Positions 48,663 through 57,616 of a stretch of 64,000 bases of DNA are shown piece by piece. The first letter of the stretch is position 1. The number at the start of each line of letters is the position of its first letter. The stretch is from IMG/VR virus record IMGVR_UViG_3300037493_004064, positions 23,737-87,736 of that record. The stretch is one strand, 5' to 3'. A model generated the notes under the pieces. The model was not told the DNA's origin. It ran no database searches and worked only from the letters and a program-made list of their open reading frames with translations. The position numbers were made by a program, and so were the translations under genes. This DNA comes from a virus.

Positions 48663-49612
48663 GAATTGCTGTATGTTTTAGTGGACAATTAAGAACCGGT
48701 GTATGGGCAATACCCGCTATAAAATCGTTTATAGGTGATCTTTGGGGAAATTGTGATTTCTTTTTGCATACCTGGGATTCTCAAAATAATAAAAATTATA
48801 GCAACGAAGTGATAAAAAAGTTAAATAGTTTAATGTCAATTGACATTAACTATACAAATCCAAATCGTCCAATTTATGGTCCTATAGGAAACGAGGATCT
48901 TAATAGATTTTTAACCATTTATAATCCAAAATTATTTTTGATTGAAAACTACAAAACTACACACAACAATATAGTAAATTATCGTGATAGTGTTGCTGCA
49001 CAACAAAATTTATCATATAATCCTGCAGATTTTCCCCCGGAACTGTATTATTCATATTATCGTAGTGTAGAGATGGTAAAACAATATGAACAACAATGGG
49101 GGTTTACTTATGATATTATAATTAAATTACGACCTGATGTTATTTTTCCCATGCATGATGGGCATCCAATATACCGTCATAAACGGGCTGATTTAAAAAA
49201 TGACATTGAAAAAGTATTAAATAATACAAATACTTTGTATAAATCTGACGATGTGTATTGGATATCAACCGGCGACATAATTAAAAAGGTAAATTTATTT
49301 TGGGAAGAAAGTTTAAAAACACCCAAAATAACATTGTGGAATTATGCTTCTACCCTGGGTATTGATATAGAATCATCAGAGAATAATAAGTATACCTTGT
49401 TGAGAAATTTGTGGAAACGGTTGCTAATTGACGATTTTTTTATGATAAACGCCCTCGAACGGTTGTTTGTGGATTTGCCAATTGAAACTGAGGCTGTTTT
49501 AAGCCCTCGTGTAGATTTTTATATACAGCATTCTAACGAATTAAAATCGTACATACGCAACTATAGTATTATCAAGGAGTTATGCGATGAAACAAATTGC
49601 ACAATCAACTAA
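48659..49612 (+). CDS. Putative glycosyltransferase, GQLR/LRPDV family (copy 2)
   Basis: The 317-residue paralogue of the preceding gene, without its N-terminal extension, starts RIAVCFSGQLRTGVWAIPAI, then GDLWGNCDFFLHTW and YDIIIKLRPDVIF. Later parts (ELYYSYYRSVEMVKQYEQQWG) match the spacing of copy 1 (YYYSFFSSIQGKKSFENENG). The whole gene is AT-rich. It starts immediately at a repeat shared with the end of the epimerase gene. Substrate unknown. Confidence 0.6.
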   Translation: MRIAVCFSGQLRTGVWAIPAIKSFIGDLWGNCDFFLHTWDSQNNKNYSNEVIKKLNSLMSIDINYTNPNRPIYGPIGNEDLNRFLTIYNPKLFLIENYKTTHNNIVNYRDSVAAQQNLSYNPADFPPELYYSYYRSVEMVKQYEQQWGFTYDIIIKLRPDVIFPMHDGHPIYRHKRADLKNDIEKVLNNTNTLYKSDDVYWISTGDIIKKVNLFWEESLKTPKITLWNYASTLGIDIESSENNKYTLLRNLWKRLLIDDFFMINALERLFVDLPIETEAVLSPRVDFYIQHSNELKSYIRNYSIIKELCDETNCTIN

Positions 49613-50981
49613 CAAATTAGTGATATTTGATTTAGATGGAGTACTTATTGAAAGTAGAGAACTTCATTACCATAGTCTTAATGATTCATTACGCAGTATT
49701 GATGCAAAATATGTTATTGATAGGGACGAGCACTTGTCAATATATGATGGATTAAATACAACCCGTAAATTAGAATTGTTATCTGAAACAAAAGGATTAC
49801 CCACCGAGTTTCACGATATAGTATGGCAACGTAAACAATTGGCAACTTTTAATCTTATTAAACAGTTTACAGTTGATACTAAGTTAGTTGATATATTTCT
49901 AAAACTTAAATCTTCCGGATATATGATTGCCGTTGCAAGTAACAGTATTAGAGAAACGGTTAAACTTAGTTTATTAAAAATTGGAGTAATGGAATATGTG
50001 GATTATTATGTAAGTAATCAAGATGTACAACGCCCCAAACCGTATCCAGAAATGTATTGGAAATGCATGTCTGCCCTAAGGGCATTACCACACGATACAT
50101 TAATTATTGAAGATAGTCATATCGGAAGGCGTGGCGCATTAGATAGTGGCGCTGTATTATTAGCAGTTGAAGATTCGCATGATATTACTTGGGATAAAAT
50201 TAATACACGATTACAACAAATGAACTCACAGATGACAACAAACAACATACCTTGGAAAGACAGCAGACTTAACGTATTAGTACCCATGGCAGGTGCAGGC
50301 AGTAGATTTGCACAGCAAGGATACACTTTCCCTAAACCGTTAATCGAAGTAAACGGTAAGCCTATGATCCAGGTCGTTGTGGAAAACTTAAACATCGAAG
50401 CACATTACATCTTCATCGTACAACAAGAACACTACGAAAAATACAATCTAAAATATTTGCTCAATCTAATTGCTCCGGGCTGTGACATCGTTCAAGTCAG
50501 CGGCGTCACTGAAGGCGCCGCTTGTTCTACGTTGCTTGCTAAAGATTACATCAACAATGATTCTCCGTTAGTTATGGCTAACAGTGATCAGTATGTTGAA
50601 TGGAATAGCAATGAGTGTATGTATGCGTTCACTGCTGATAGCATAGACGGTGCCATTCTAACGTTCGAATCAAGCCACCCTAAATGGAGTTATGCAAAGA
50701 TCGGCAACAACGGATTTGTAAGTGAAGTAGCAGAAAAGAAAGTTATCAGCAATGAAGCCACTGTGGGTGTTTACTACTGGAAGAAAGGTAGTGACTACGT
50801 TAAGTATGCTGAAGAAATGATTGCTAAGAATATTCGTGTTAATAATGAATTTTATGTATGTCCAGTGTTTAACCAAGCAATTGCGGACGGCAAGAAAATA
50901 AAAGTTAAGCGCGTCAATAATATGTGGGGGATAGGCACACCCGAAGATTTAAATCAATTCTTATTGAATTACAAACTATGA
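49587..50981 (+). CDS. Fusion: HAD phosphatase plus sugar nucleotidyltransferase
   Basis: The 464-residue protein. Residues 1-215 are a HAD-superfamily domain: F-D-L-D-G-V at 14-19 (nucleophile D15, D17), VASNS, RPKPYPEMY (Lys of motif III) and IIEDSHIG (motif IV), as in beta-phosphoglucomutase-type enzymes. From about 228, NVLVPMAGAGSRFAQQGYTF followed by PKPLIEVNGKPM is the nucleotidyltransferase signature, ending GIGTPEDL. It probably processes a sugar phosphate and then activates it with a nucleotide. The HAD part is AT-rich and the other part is not, with a change near 50230. It overlaps the upstream gene by 26 bases. Confidence 0.8.
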   Translation: MKQIAQSTNKLVIFDLDGVLIESRELHYHSLNDSLRSIDAKYVIDRDEHLSIYDGLNTTRKLELLSETKGLPTEFHDIVWQRKQLATFNLIKQFTVDTKLVDIFLKLKSSGYMIAVASNSIRETVKLSLLKIGVMEYVDYYVSNQDVQRPKPYPEMYWKCMSALRALPHDTLIIEDSHIGRRGALDSGAVLLAVEDSHDITWDKINTRLQQMNSQMTTNNIPWKDSRLNVLVPMAGAGSRFAQQGYTFPKPLIEVNGKPMIQVVVENLNIEAHYIFIVQQEHYEKYNLKYLLNLIAPGCDIVQVSGVTEGAACSTLLAKDYINNDSPLVMANSDQYVEWNSNECMYAFTADSIDGAILTFESSHPKWSYAKIGNNGFVSEVAEKKVISNEATVGVYYWKKGSDYVKYAEEMIAKNIRVNNEFYVCPVFNQAIADGKKIKVKRVNNMWGIGTPEDLNQFLLNYKL

Positions 50982-51463
50982 AATTAATTGCACACCGAGG
51001 ACTAGTTAATGGCCCTGATAGTAATTTAGAAAATCTACCTGGGCAAATATTGTTAAGTTTACAAGCAGGATATGATTGTGAAATTGATGTTAGGTATATT
51101 AATGGCAAATGGATGCTAGGACACGACGATCCAGATTTTGAAGTACCGTTTGAATTTCTCAAACAACCTGGATTGTGGATACATGCTAAAAATTTAGAAG
51201 CACTTTATGTACTGGGTGCTGAAAAAAGTTTAAATTATTTTTGGCATCAAGAAGATGATTTCACATTAACTAGTCATGGATATATTTGGACATATCCGGG
51301 AAAAGAATTAACTCATAATAGCATCATGGTATTACCCGAATTGAATGATCCTAAGTTTGAAAACTTACCAATAAATTGTTATGGTGTGTGTACTGCCTAT
51401 ATAGAAGATGGTATAAACAGACAATATTGTCTTATCAATCCAACCGCGCAGGGGGTCAAATGA
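50978..51463 (+). CDS. GDPD-like phosphodiesterase
   Basis: The 161-residue protein has KLIAHRGLVNGPD, EN, then CEIDVRYINGKWMLGHDDPD. These are the His-Arg, Glu-x-Asp and His features of glycerophosphodiester phosphodiesterases, shorter than the usual 240-280. It could act on glycerol-phosphate substituents. Its last codons (51407-51440) copy the end of the epimerase gene at 47468 in a different reading frame, so the tail after about residue 143 is recombinant. Start ATG 50978 overlaps the previous stop. Confidence 0.68.
   Translation: MKLIAHRGLVNGPDSNLENLPGQILLSLQAGYDCEIDVRYINGKWMLGHDDPDFEVPFEFLKQPGLWIHAKNLEALYVLGAEKSLNYFWHQEDDFTLTSHGYIWTYPGKELTHNSIMVLPELNDPKFENLPINCYGVCTAYIEDGINRQYCLINPTAQGVK
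51407..51440 (+). repeat. Direct repeat, right copy (inside GDPD-like gene)
   Basis: GATGGTATAAA and CAGACAATA are contiguous here, then three bases, then TCTTATCAATC, against 47468-47502 where one G separates the first two blocks. Apart from that gap, 32 of 34 bases match. Both copies are followed by GTCAAATGA a short way downstream, near the next gene start. Confidence 0.75.
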
Positions 51464-52566
51464 AGATCGGCATAAAATATAAAACTGATTTGGAAGAGAT
51501 TGCTGTTCTAGTGTGGTCATTGAGAGATTCAGCAATCAAAGCCGATCTTCGTGCCGATGGAATCTTTGAAGAAAGGTATAACGGTAAGGTATTTGAACTC
51601 ACTCTCGGTGAAAACTGCTTTCGGTTCTCAACGGTTGATGAGGCTTTATTGGAATGTGATAAAAAGGTTAGAGTTTCTCACCATTCTTTTGACGATGTTG
51701 ATCCTCGGTATGATAAAGAAATTTGTATACTGCATGACGCAATACGGGACGAATTTACTGAGGATCTTATAAGGGAATTTTTAGATAAAGGTAACATTCT
51801 CATATCGGTGTCAACCGCGAATTTCTCACATGAGAACTTGATTTATGATCCTTTACTTGGTCTAGTGACTATTTACTTAGACTTGGGTCTACACTTCCTT
51901 AATTATTATCAAGCACCTAAGAATTTTAAGAGACTATTGGGTGTCTACCACAAACCACTTCATATAGGTGGTGCACCAAACAACCGGCGTAATGAACTTT
52001 ACGATAAGGTGAGGGCTCAGTTGGGCGACGACTTCGGCGCATATAAATCATGTGATTCATCTTTCTTTGACCTGATAAATTCGTATAGATATTTTGGGCG
52101 ATGGGGGAATAATCATATTACTGGTTATACTGATTACGTCACTAGTGTATGCAATATAGTTTTTGAGACATACGATTCTGTGGGCTCAAACGTTTTTCAG
52201 GGCAGAACACTTTTAACGGAAAAAACAACAAAGGCGATAATTTTCTGCGAGGAGAATATCTTCTTTATTTGGTATGGTCGGGAAGATTTTTATAAAGTGT
52301 TGCGAGAGTATGGGTTTTGGTTTCTTAACTCGGAATTTTATGATGCGACTACGGAAATACAGGACCAAACTGCAATGTGTCAGTCAGTATTTAATGCCAC
52401 GACTTACCTACAAAAACTCAAGCACTCACTTGGCACAAACGAGAGAGTATACTCCCATTTAATGGAGAAGTATGGTCACCATCTGAAAGAGAATGTGAGA
52501 TTATTCAAGCACTTGGAACAAAATTGTCCAGTGAAGGATACACTCATAAATACAATTTTAAAATAA
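51460..52566 (+). CDS. Putative glycosyltransferase with EKT module
   Basis: The 368-residue protein has an unfamiliar N-terminus. Its second half has LLTEKTTKAIIFCEENIFFI followed by GREDFYKVLREYGFWFL and NSEFYD, a diverged version of the EKT-GF-F module in the genes at 40422 and 45109. Start ATG 51460 has GGGGG at 51451-51455; the upstream in-frame ATG at 51376 is rejected because it lies in the GDPD-like gene. Transferase activity is inferred. Confidence 0.5.
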   Translation: MKIGIKYKTDLEEIAVLVWSLRDSAIKADLRADGIFEERYNGKVFELTLGENCFRFSTVDEALLECDKKVRVSHHSFDDVDPRYDKEICILHDAIRDEFTEDLIREFLDKGNILISVSTANFSHENLIYDPLLGLVTIYLDLGLHFLNYYQAPKNFKRLLGVYHKPLHIGGAPNNRRNELYDKVRAQLGDDFGAYKSCDSSFFDLINSYRYFGRWGNNHITGYTDYVTSVCNIVFETYDSVGSNVFQGRTLLTEKTTKAIIFCEENIFFIWYGREDFYKVLREYGFWFLNSEFYDATTEIQDQTAMCQSVFNATTYLQKLKHSLGTNERVYSHLMEKYGHHLKENVRLFKHLEQNCPVKDTLINTILK

Positions 52567-52574
52567 AGGTCAGT

Positions 52575-53567
52575 ATGAAAAAAACAGATAGAATCTTAGT
52601 TACCGGAGCCAGTGGCTTCATCGGCTCGCACGTTTTGCGTACTCTTTTTGAAAAGGGCTACAAGAATCTTCGCTCCACTACTTACAGTAGAACTCTCCGT
52701 AAGGACTTTTATGGATGGGAAACAGTGGAGAATCATCATGGTGATCTTCGTACTGCTGAGTTTTGTGAGAAAATTACGCGAGAAGTGGATGTGGTGATTC
52801 ATTGCGCCGCCAATACATCAAACGCTCTGGATACCAAGTTCAATCCTCTGCTGCATGTGACACCTAACGTTGAGATGAACACTAATCTTATGGAACAGAG
52901 TTGGAAGAACAAGGTGACAAAATTTATGTTCATCTCGTCCAATACCGTTTACCCGGATATGGGCTTGGATTATTGTCGTGAAGAGGCGGATGTGCAGGGC
53001 ACCCCGTTAATTCCGGTGTATAAGGCAGTTGGTGGAATGAAACGATACACCGAAAGTTTATGCGATTTCTTCTCAAATCAGATTCATGAACCGATGCAGT
53101 GTATTATGATTCGCCCAAGCAATGCTTTTGGTCCTAATGATAAGTTTGACTATGAAAAATGTCATGTGACTCCGGCGAGTATTCGCAAGGTTGCCGACGG
53201 GCTGAACCCCATCCCTGTCTGGGGTGATGGTTCAGATGTCCGTGATCTACTTTATGTAGAAGACATGGCCGATGGTATTGTGTTTCTGACTGAGAATGTT
53301 GACACCTACGACAAGTTCAATGTCTGCTATGGGCAAGGCTTCACTGTGAACGAGGTGCTTGCCATGCTCAAAGAAATCGACCACAATGACAACCCTATTG
53401 AGTATGTAAACAACAAGGCATTTATGATTTCAGTTCGCCTGCTGAGTTCTGAGAAAATCAATCAACTCGGCTGGAAACCAAAGTATCAGTTAAGGGAAGC
53501 ATTAGAGAAGGCCATGAATTGGTATAAGGCGAACAAGGGTCAATACAATCCCGAATCAAAGCCCTAA
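52575..53567 (+). CDS. NAD-dependent sugar-nucleotide epimerase/dehydratase (SDR)
   Basis: The 330-residue protein has RILVTGASGFIGSHVLRTLF (Rossmann), VIHCAANTSNAL, FMFISSNTVYPDMGLDY, MIRPSNAFGPNDKF and VRDLLYVEDMADG. Catalytic-region residues read VYKAVGGMKRYTES; Tyr is seven residues before Lys, not the canonical four, which appears to be a trait of a phage/marine SDR subgroup (from memory). ATG 52575 follows the preceding stop by eight bases. It most likely makes a deoxy or epimerised GDP/UDP sugar. Confidence 0.8.
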   Translation: MKKTDRILVTGASGFIGSHVLRTLFEKGYKNLRSTTYSRTLRKDFYGWETVENHHGDLRTAEFCEKITREVDVVIHCAANTSNALDTKFNPLLHVTPNVEMNTNLMEQSWKNKVTKFMFISSNTVYPDMGLDYCREEADVQGTPLIPVYKAVGGMKRYTESLCDFFSNQIHEPMQCIMIRPSNAFGPNDKFDYEKCHVTPASIRKVADGLNPIPVWGDGSDVRDLLYVEDMADGIVFLTENVDTYDKFNVCYGQGFTVNEVLAMLKEIDHNDNPIEYVNNKAFMISVRLLSSEKINQLGWKPKYQLREALEKAMNWYKANKGQYNPESKP

Positions 53568-54607
53568 TGGAAAAATTTGTCGTGGTAAACCCCTTTGCTG
53601 CGGGGTTTACCAATGTGCAGATGAGTTATGAAATTGCTTTTGCAGTGGCGCATATCACTGGTAGATCCATCGTTCTACCACCAACTTCCTGGTGTGTACT
53701 CATTGACGAGAAGGACTCTCCCAAAGAGACATGGCAGGATATTTGGCAAATCTGCGACAGGGAAAAAGCCAACCAGGAATTCAAGATTTATGACTTATTA
53801 GAGTTTGAAGAACTGGCTCCTTACATTGACAAAAACTCACCCGGTTATTCCTGGTTCTCCGACGACGTTTTGCCTAATTCAAGAACTATTCCGTCGTTCG
53901 CTGACTCGCCCATATGCTTGCACTCCGAACCCACTGACATGCAAGATTTCCTAAAGTTCGTCGGAGACAGGCCGCTCTGTAATATGGAATGCACTGAGAA
54001 GTTTCTGTTGGTCTCAGGGTTTGGAAACTACTGGGCAAACGTTTATGCCAATGGAATCTCAGACCGAAACGAAATGAAGAAGCGCGTTAACGCCGCGTTT
54101 CAGTACCAATCTAAATTTTACGAACTTGCCAGTTCAATGATTACTGGTACCTACAACGCCATTCACGTTAGAAATCCGAAACAACTTATGTTTGACCAGT
54201 ATGCAGATGTGGTGAGTTTTGTCGACAGACCGGATTTACTTTTGCAGCAGGTGAAAAAGTTTTATCCAACGCAAACGCCATTGTACGTGGCAACTGACAT
54301 TCCGCACCGGGGACTCTTTGAAAAGTTAGCATCTGAATATCAACTGATTTTCTACGACGATCTATTTCAGACACCATTTCACCCGCTGGAGAAAATAGCA
54401 ATTGACCAGATTATTTGCAGCCGGGCCGAACTGTTTTATGGAAGTTATTACAGCACCTTCAGCAAGAGAATAAATATCATGCGAGGCTTAGAAGGAAGAC
54501 AGTCAAACGACAATATGGGATTTAATAAAATAATGGATCAATCACCGAACCCGGAGTCATGGCTCTGGTATGCCGACGCATCCCCTCAATGGACCATTGG
54601 AATATGA
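53567..54607 (+). CDS. O-fucosyltransferase-like glycosyltransferase
   Basis: The 346-residue protein starts VVVNPFAAGFTNVQMSYEIA (a fold opening shared with the GDP-fucose protein O-fucosyltransferase group), has YNAIHVRNPKQL as a degenerate H-x-R, PLYVATDIPHRG, and IDQIICSRAELFYGSYYSTF followed by SKRIN, which is the typical C-terminal nucleotide-binding block. It suggests transfer from a GDP-sugar, possibly GDP-fucose made by the neighbouring SDR. The start overlaps the SDR stop (TAATG). Confidence 0.68.
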   Translation: MEKFVVVNPFAAGFTNVQMSYEIAFAVAHITGRSIVLPPTSWCVLIDEKDSPKETWQDIWQICDREKANQEFKIYDLLEFEELAPYIDKNSPGYSWFSDDVLPNSRTIPSFADSPICLHSEPTDMQDFLKFVGDRPLCNMECTEKFLLVSGFGNYWANVYANGISDRNEMKKRVNAAFQYQSKFYELASSMITGTYNAIHVRNPKQLMFDQYADVVSFVDRPDLLLQQVKKFYPTQTPLYVATDIPHRGLFEKLASEYQLIFYDDLFQTPFHPLEKIAIDQIICSRAELFYGSYYSTFSKRINIMRGLEGRQSNDNMGFNKIMDQSPNPESWLWYADASPQWTIGI

Positions 54608-55434
54608 AACCTAAACAACCTACTCAACAACGGAAGGGAATCGCGTTCGGCGGGTGTTCTTTTACATGGGGTCAGGGCCTGCATTATTACAGTAACCTAT
54701 CCACATTAATCTTACCAGAAAATGAGAATATGTATGATGAGGAGTTAGTAAGTTATGCCCATTTTAAGTTCATTGAGACCGTCAGGTATCCAAGATTAGT
54801 AGCACAACACTTTAACACATTTGAATTGGTGCAACCATTTAATGGGGGAGCAACGAGAACTACTGTTGATTTTTGGACCGCTGCCATCAACTCAGAAAAG
54901 AACAGCTTTTCAAAGATAAATTGGAATGTCCCATCATGTGACATCTCAACCTTTGTTTGCCAACTTACTCAATGGAGCAGAATGCAGGTAACAATTGAGG
55001 TTGGTGGTGAAGTTATCGGTCCTGTACAGGTAATGGACTTGGTCAGTGACCGCCGGTTTTCAGAGTGGTTAACTGTCAGCGGGACTACATTTGATGAGGT
55101 CCTTAGTAAGTTTCGTGCCGCCGACCTTAGTTCAATAAAAACTTTCTTGGAAGAACAAGAGAATAAAGGAATTCGTGTAGTAATCGTTTCGTGGCCTGAT
55201 GATTTAGTTAACTTGATTAAATCAGATGACTGGTTAAGCAGACGATTTGTTAATCTTAAATATAAAGGGGCTACTGTTGGTAGCATAGAAGCATTACTAG
55301 ATCTCCACAACCTAAAAATCTCTGCCGATTTTGAATTTTTTAGTGAACCTCCTAAGGACCATCACCCTTCATTAGAATGCCATAAAATAATAGCAGAAAA
55401 TATAATAAGTTTTTTAGAAAGTAGTTATGAATAA
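54604..55434 (+). CDS. SGNH-hydrolase-like protein, GCSFTWGQG subgroup (copy 1)
   Basis: The 276-residue protein has GIAFGGCSFTWGQGLHYYSN (Ser at 19) and DHHPSLECHKIIAEN near the end (252-266). The Gly-Asn block III reads GGATRT, so the Asn typical of block III is not present. It is the first of three close paralogues (with 56774 and 57600). It uses ATG 54604 (ATGA overlap); an earlier ATG at 54559 lies in the O-fucosyltransferase gene. Likely acts on acyl groups of the glycan. Confidence 0.66.
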   Translation: MKPKQPTQQRKGIAFGGCSFTWGQGLHYYSNLSTLILPENENMYDEELVSYAHFKFIETVRYPRLVAQHFNTFELVQPFNGGATRTTVDFWTAAINSEKNSFSKINWNVPSCDISTFVCQLTQWSRMQVTIEVGGEVIGPVQVMDLVSDRRFSEWLTVSGTTFDEVLSKFRAADLSSIKTFLEEQENKGIRVVIVSWPDDLVNLIKSDDWLSRRFVNLKYKGATVGSIEALLDLHNLKISADFEFFSEPPKDHHPSLECHKIIAENIISFLESSYE

Positions 55435-56365
55435 AGTTCTTATCACCGGCGGAGCCGGATACCTAGGCTCTACTATGGCAGAGCACCTGCTATCTGAGGG
55501 ATATGCCGTGACGGTGCTTGATAACCTGTTATACAAGCAACTCTCTGTTCTACATCTGTTCAAGAAGGAAAACTTCAGATTTGTAAACGGTGATGTCAGA
55601 AACACTGAGTTGTTAACCAAGTTAGTCAACGACCATGATGTAATTATCCCACTGGCAGCAATAGTTGGGATGCCGGCATGCAAGGCGAACCCGCAGTTAA
55701 CAATTGATGTAAACTTTAAGCACATTGAAACTATCGTTAGCCTGCTGAGACCTGACCAGAAGGTAATTCTGCCAAATACCAACAGTCAGTATGGTTCATC
55801 TGATACCATTATCACAGAAGAAAGCCCATTTAAGCCGCTGTCTCTGTATGCCCAAACAAAATGTGATGCCGAAGACCAAGTATTGAAGAATGGCAAGGGC
55901 GTTGTACTGCGACTGGCCACAGTATTCGGTGTTTCGCCTCGTATGCGTCAGGATCTATTAGTCAATGACTTTGTATACCGGTCACTCGTTGATGGATTTT
56001 TGGTTTTGTTTGAGGGCCACTTCAAACGTAACTACATTCATGTACAAGACATTGCCCGCACTTTCCAGTTCATCATAGAACATTACGATCAGTGCCGGGG
56101 ACAGGCATATAACGCCGGACTGTCAACAGCAAACATAAGCAAACTTGAGTTGGCACAGAAAATCAAGGAATATATTCCAGGACTTGTCATCGTCCAGGAT
56201 GAGTTTAAGGAAGATTTTGACAAGAGGAATTACATCGTGTCAAACGAGAAATTGGAAAAGATAGGATGGCGCCCAATTTATGACCTGGATTACGGCATCA
56301 CGCAGTTAATCGAGGCATATCCATTAGTCATAACCCACAACCACAGGAACTTTACAAATTTATGA
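55427..56365 (+). CDS. NAD-dependent sugar-nucleotide epimerase/dehydratase (SDR)
   Basis: The 312-residue protein has KVLITGGAGYLGSTMAEHLL (Rossmann), PLAAIVGMPAC, ILPNTNSQYGSS and a canonical Y-A-Q-T-K (LSLYAQTKCDAED), RLATVFGVSPRMR, and RNYIHVQDIARTF. It is the only one of the three SDRs in the window with the standard YxxxK. It could be a UDP/GDP-hexose 4-epimerase or dehydratase. It overlaps the upstream gene by eight bases. Confidence 0.83.
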   Translation: MNKVLITGGAGYLGSTMAEHLLSEGYAVTVLDNLLYKQLSVLHLFKKENFRFVNGDVRNTELLTKLVNDHDVIIPLAAIVGMPACKANPQLTIDVNFKHIETIVSLLRPDQKVILPNTNSQYGSSDTIITEESPFKPLSLYAQTKCDAEDQVLKNGKGVVLRLATVFGVSPRMRQDLLVNDFVYRSLVDGFLVLFEGHFKRNYIHVQDIARTFQFIIEHYDQCRGQAYNAGLSTANISKLELAQKIKEYIPGLVIVQDEFKEDFDKRNYIVSNEKLEKIGWRPIYDLDYGITQLIEAYPLVITHNHRNFTNL

Positions 56366-56790
56366 AACAACGTAGATATATTCAAACCCTCTCAGAATTA
56401 ATTGACCGTCTTAGCATTGTTCAATTAAAAGAGGTATTCATCACTGAATTTAAGGATGAATATGCCAAAGAAATTAATGACATTGTGCATGACATTCAGT
56501 TAATCCTAGAGGAATCAAACGGGAAGTTGACCGCAGAAACTATTCGTGCCATCGTAGTAGTTAGTCAAATTAATCTTCACATTTGGCACAACGAGTCCAA
56601 CTATCGCAAGGGTATCAAGGATGGTAACAATCTTGAGCTAACCCATGGGTTAAATGGCATTCGCAACACTGCCAAGAATATTATTCAAGAGGCAGTTGGT
56701 GGCCGAAAGGATTACAAGGTAGATTGTTTAGCTGCCGATTTCTCCTCATGGGAAATTAGTTGGGGTGGAAAAGATGAAGATAAGGAATGA
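56362..56790 (+). CDS. Small helical conserved protein, function unknown
   Basis: The 142-residue, mainly helical protein reads TLSELIDRLSIVQLKEVFIT, INDIVHDIQLILEE, LHIWHNESNYRKG and GLNGIRNTAKNIIQEAVGG. I recognise the LSELIDRLSIVQLK and NGIRNxAKN pattern from proteins adjacent to sugar gene clusters but not a function. It may be a regulator or partner of the neighbouring SGNH proteins. It overlaps both neighbours. Confidence 0.55.
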   Translation: MKQRRYIQTLSELIDRLSIVQLKEVFITEFKDEYAKEINDIVHDIQLILEESNGKLTAETIRAIVVVSQINLHIWHNESNYRKGIKDGNNLELTHGLNGIRNTAKNIIQEAVGGRKDYKVDCLAADFSSWEISWGGKDEDKE

Positions 56791-57616
56791 CATCCAGATT
56801 AGGGGAATAGCCTTTGCTGGATGCTCATTCACTTGGGGTCAAGGACTCTACTACTACAGTAATCTGCCAACTCTTAGTGAGCCTGGCAAGTTTAAGTTCC
56901 AGCCTGAACTATTAACTGCCCCGCAAATAAAGTACATGGAATCGGTGCGCTGGCCAAGGCTAGTTGCCACACATTTTAATTCATTTGAGTTGACCCAGCC
57001 GTTCAACGGTGGAGCAGTTTATACTATTCTTGGTTGGTGGAATACCTGCTTTAAAAATTTTCTGGATGGAGGTTCTCCGAAAAACCCCGAAGTTAGGTGT
57101 GATTATTCTGAGATTTCTCATTTGGTGTTTCAAATGACTCAGTGGCACAGAAGCCAAAAAGTTGTTCAGTTCAACAGCGGCGAACTTCAATGTTCTCATT
57201 TCGAACTATGGACTACCTACAAGGATGAGTTCTTTGTCTGGTTAGATAAGAATGGAATAACGTTAGATGAGTACGTTGATCAGGCCAAGAAAAGAGATGT
57301 GCGAGAAGTATCTACCTGGTTACAGAGTTTAGAACAGCGTGGCATTAAAATCTCAATATTGACTTGGCCCGCCGACCTGGTCCAGTATATTCTGGATGAT
57401 CCATGGTTAGCAGACCGATTTATTAGTTTTGACTACAATGGGTCGTCGTTCGATAGCATAGAAGGAATGATAGAACAAAATAAACACCTGGAAATAATCA
57501 ATGATTATGAATTTTTTGAAGTACCACCAATAGATCATCACCCATCGTTGGCATGCCAGCCGGTGATCGCCGCTGCTGTAATAAAACATATTGAAAAAAA
57601 TGAAATCAAAAAGTAA
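56774..57616 (+). CDS. SGNH-hydrolase-like protein, GCSFTWGQG subgroup (copy 2)
   Basis: The 280-residue paralogue of 54604 has GIAFAGCSFTWGQGLYYYSN (Ser at 18), PFNGGAVYT, and DHHPSLACQPVIAAA. The central sequence YSEISHLVFQMTQWHR aligns with CDISTFVCQLTQWSR. I prefer ATG 56774 with a GGTGGA site; GTG 56765 would add three residues. The gene starts inside the previous one. Same likely role, possibly with a different acyl or sugar specificity. Confidence 0.66.
   Translation: MKIRNDIQIRGIAFAGCSFTWGQGLYYYSNLPTLSEPGKFKFQPELLTAPQIKYMESVRWPRLVATHFNSFELTQPFNGGAVYTILGWWNTCFKNFLDGGSPKNPEVRCDYSEISHLVFQMTQWHRSQKVVQFNSGELQCSHFELWTTYKDEFFVWLDKNGITLDEYVDQAKKRDVREVSTWLQSLEQRGIKISILTWPADLVQYILDDPWLADRFISFDYNGSSFDSIEGMIEQNKHLEIINDYEFFEVPPIDHHPSLACQPVIAAAVIKHIEKNEIKK

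Larger units (their letters stand above)
47760..50230 (+). other. AT-rich block of foreign-looking composition
   Basis: A/T runs and TTA/AAA/AAT codons dominate from mid-way in the first GQLR gene to the HAD part of the fusion gene at 49587. Hand counts: 14 of 60 G/C at 48121-48180 and 16 of 60 at 48961-49020, against 26 of 60 at 56821-56880. The block ends near the HAD/nucleotidyltransferase joint. Together with the direct repeats at 47468 and 51407, this suggests acquired DNA. Confidence 0.55.
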
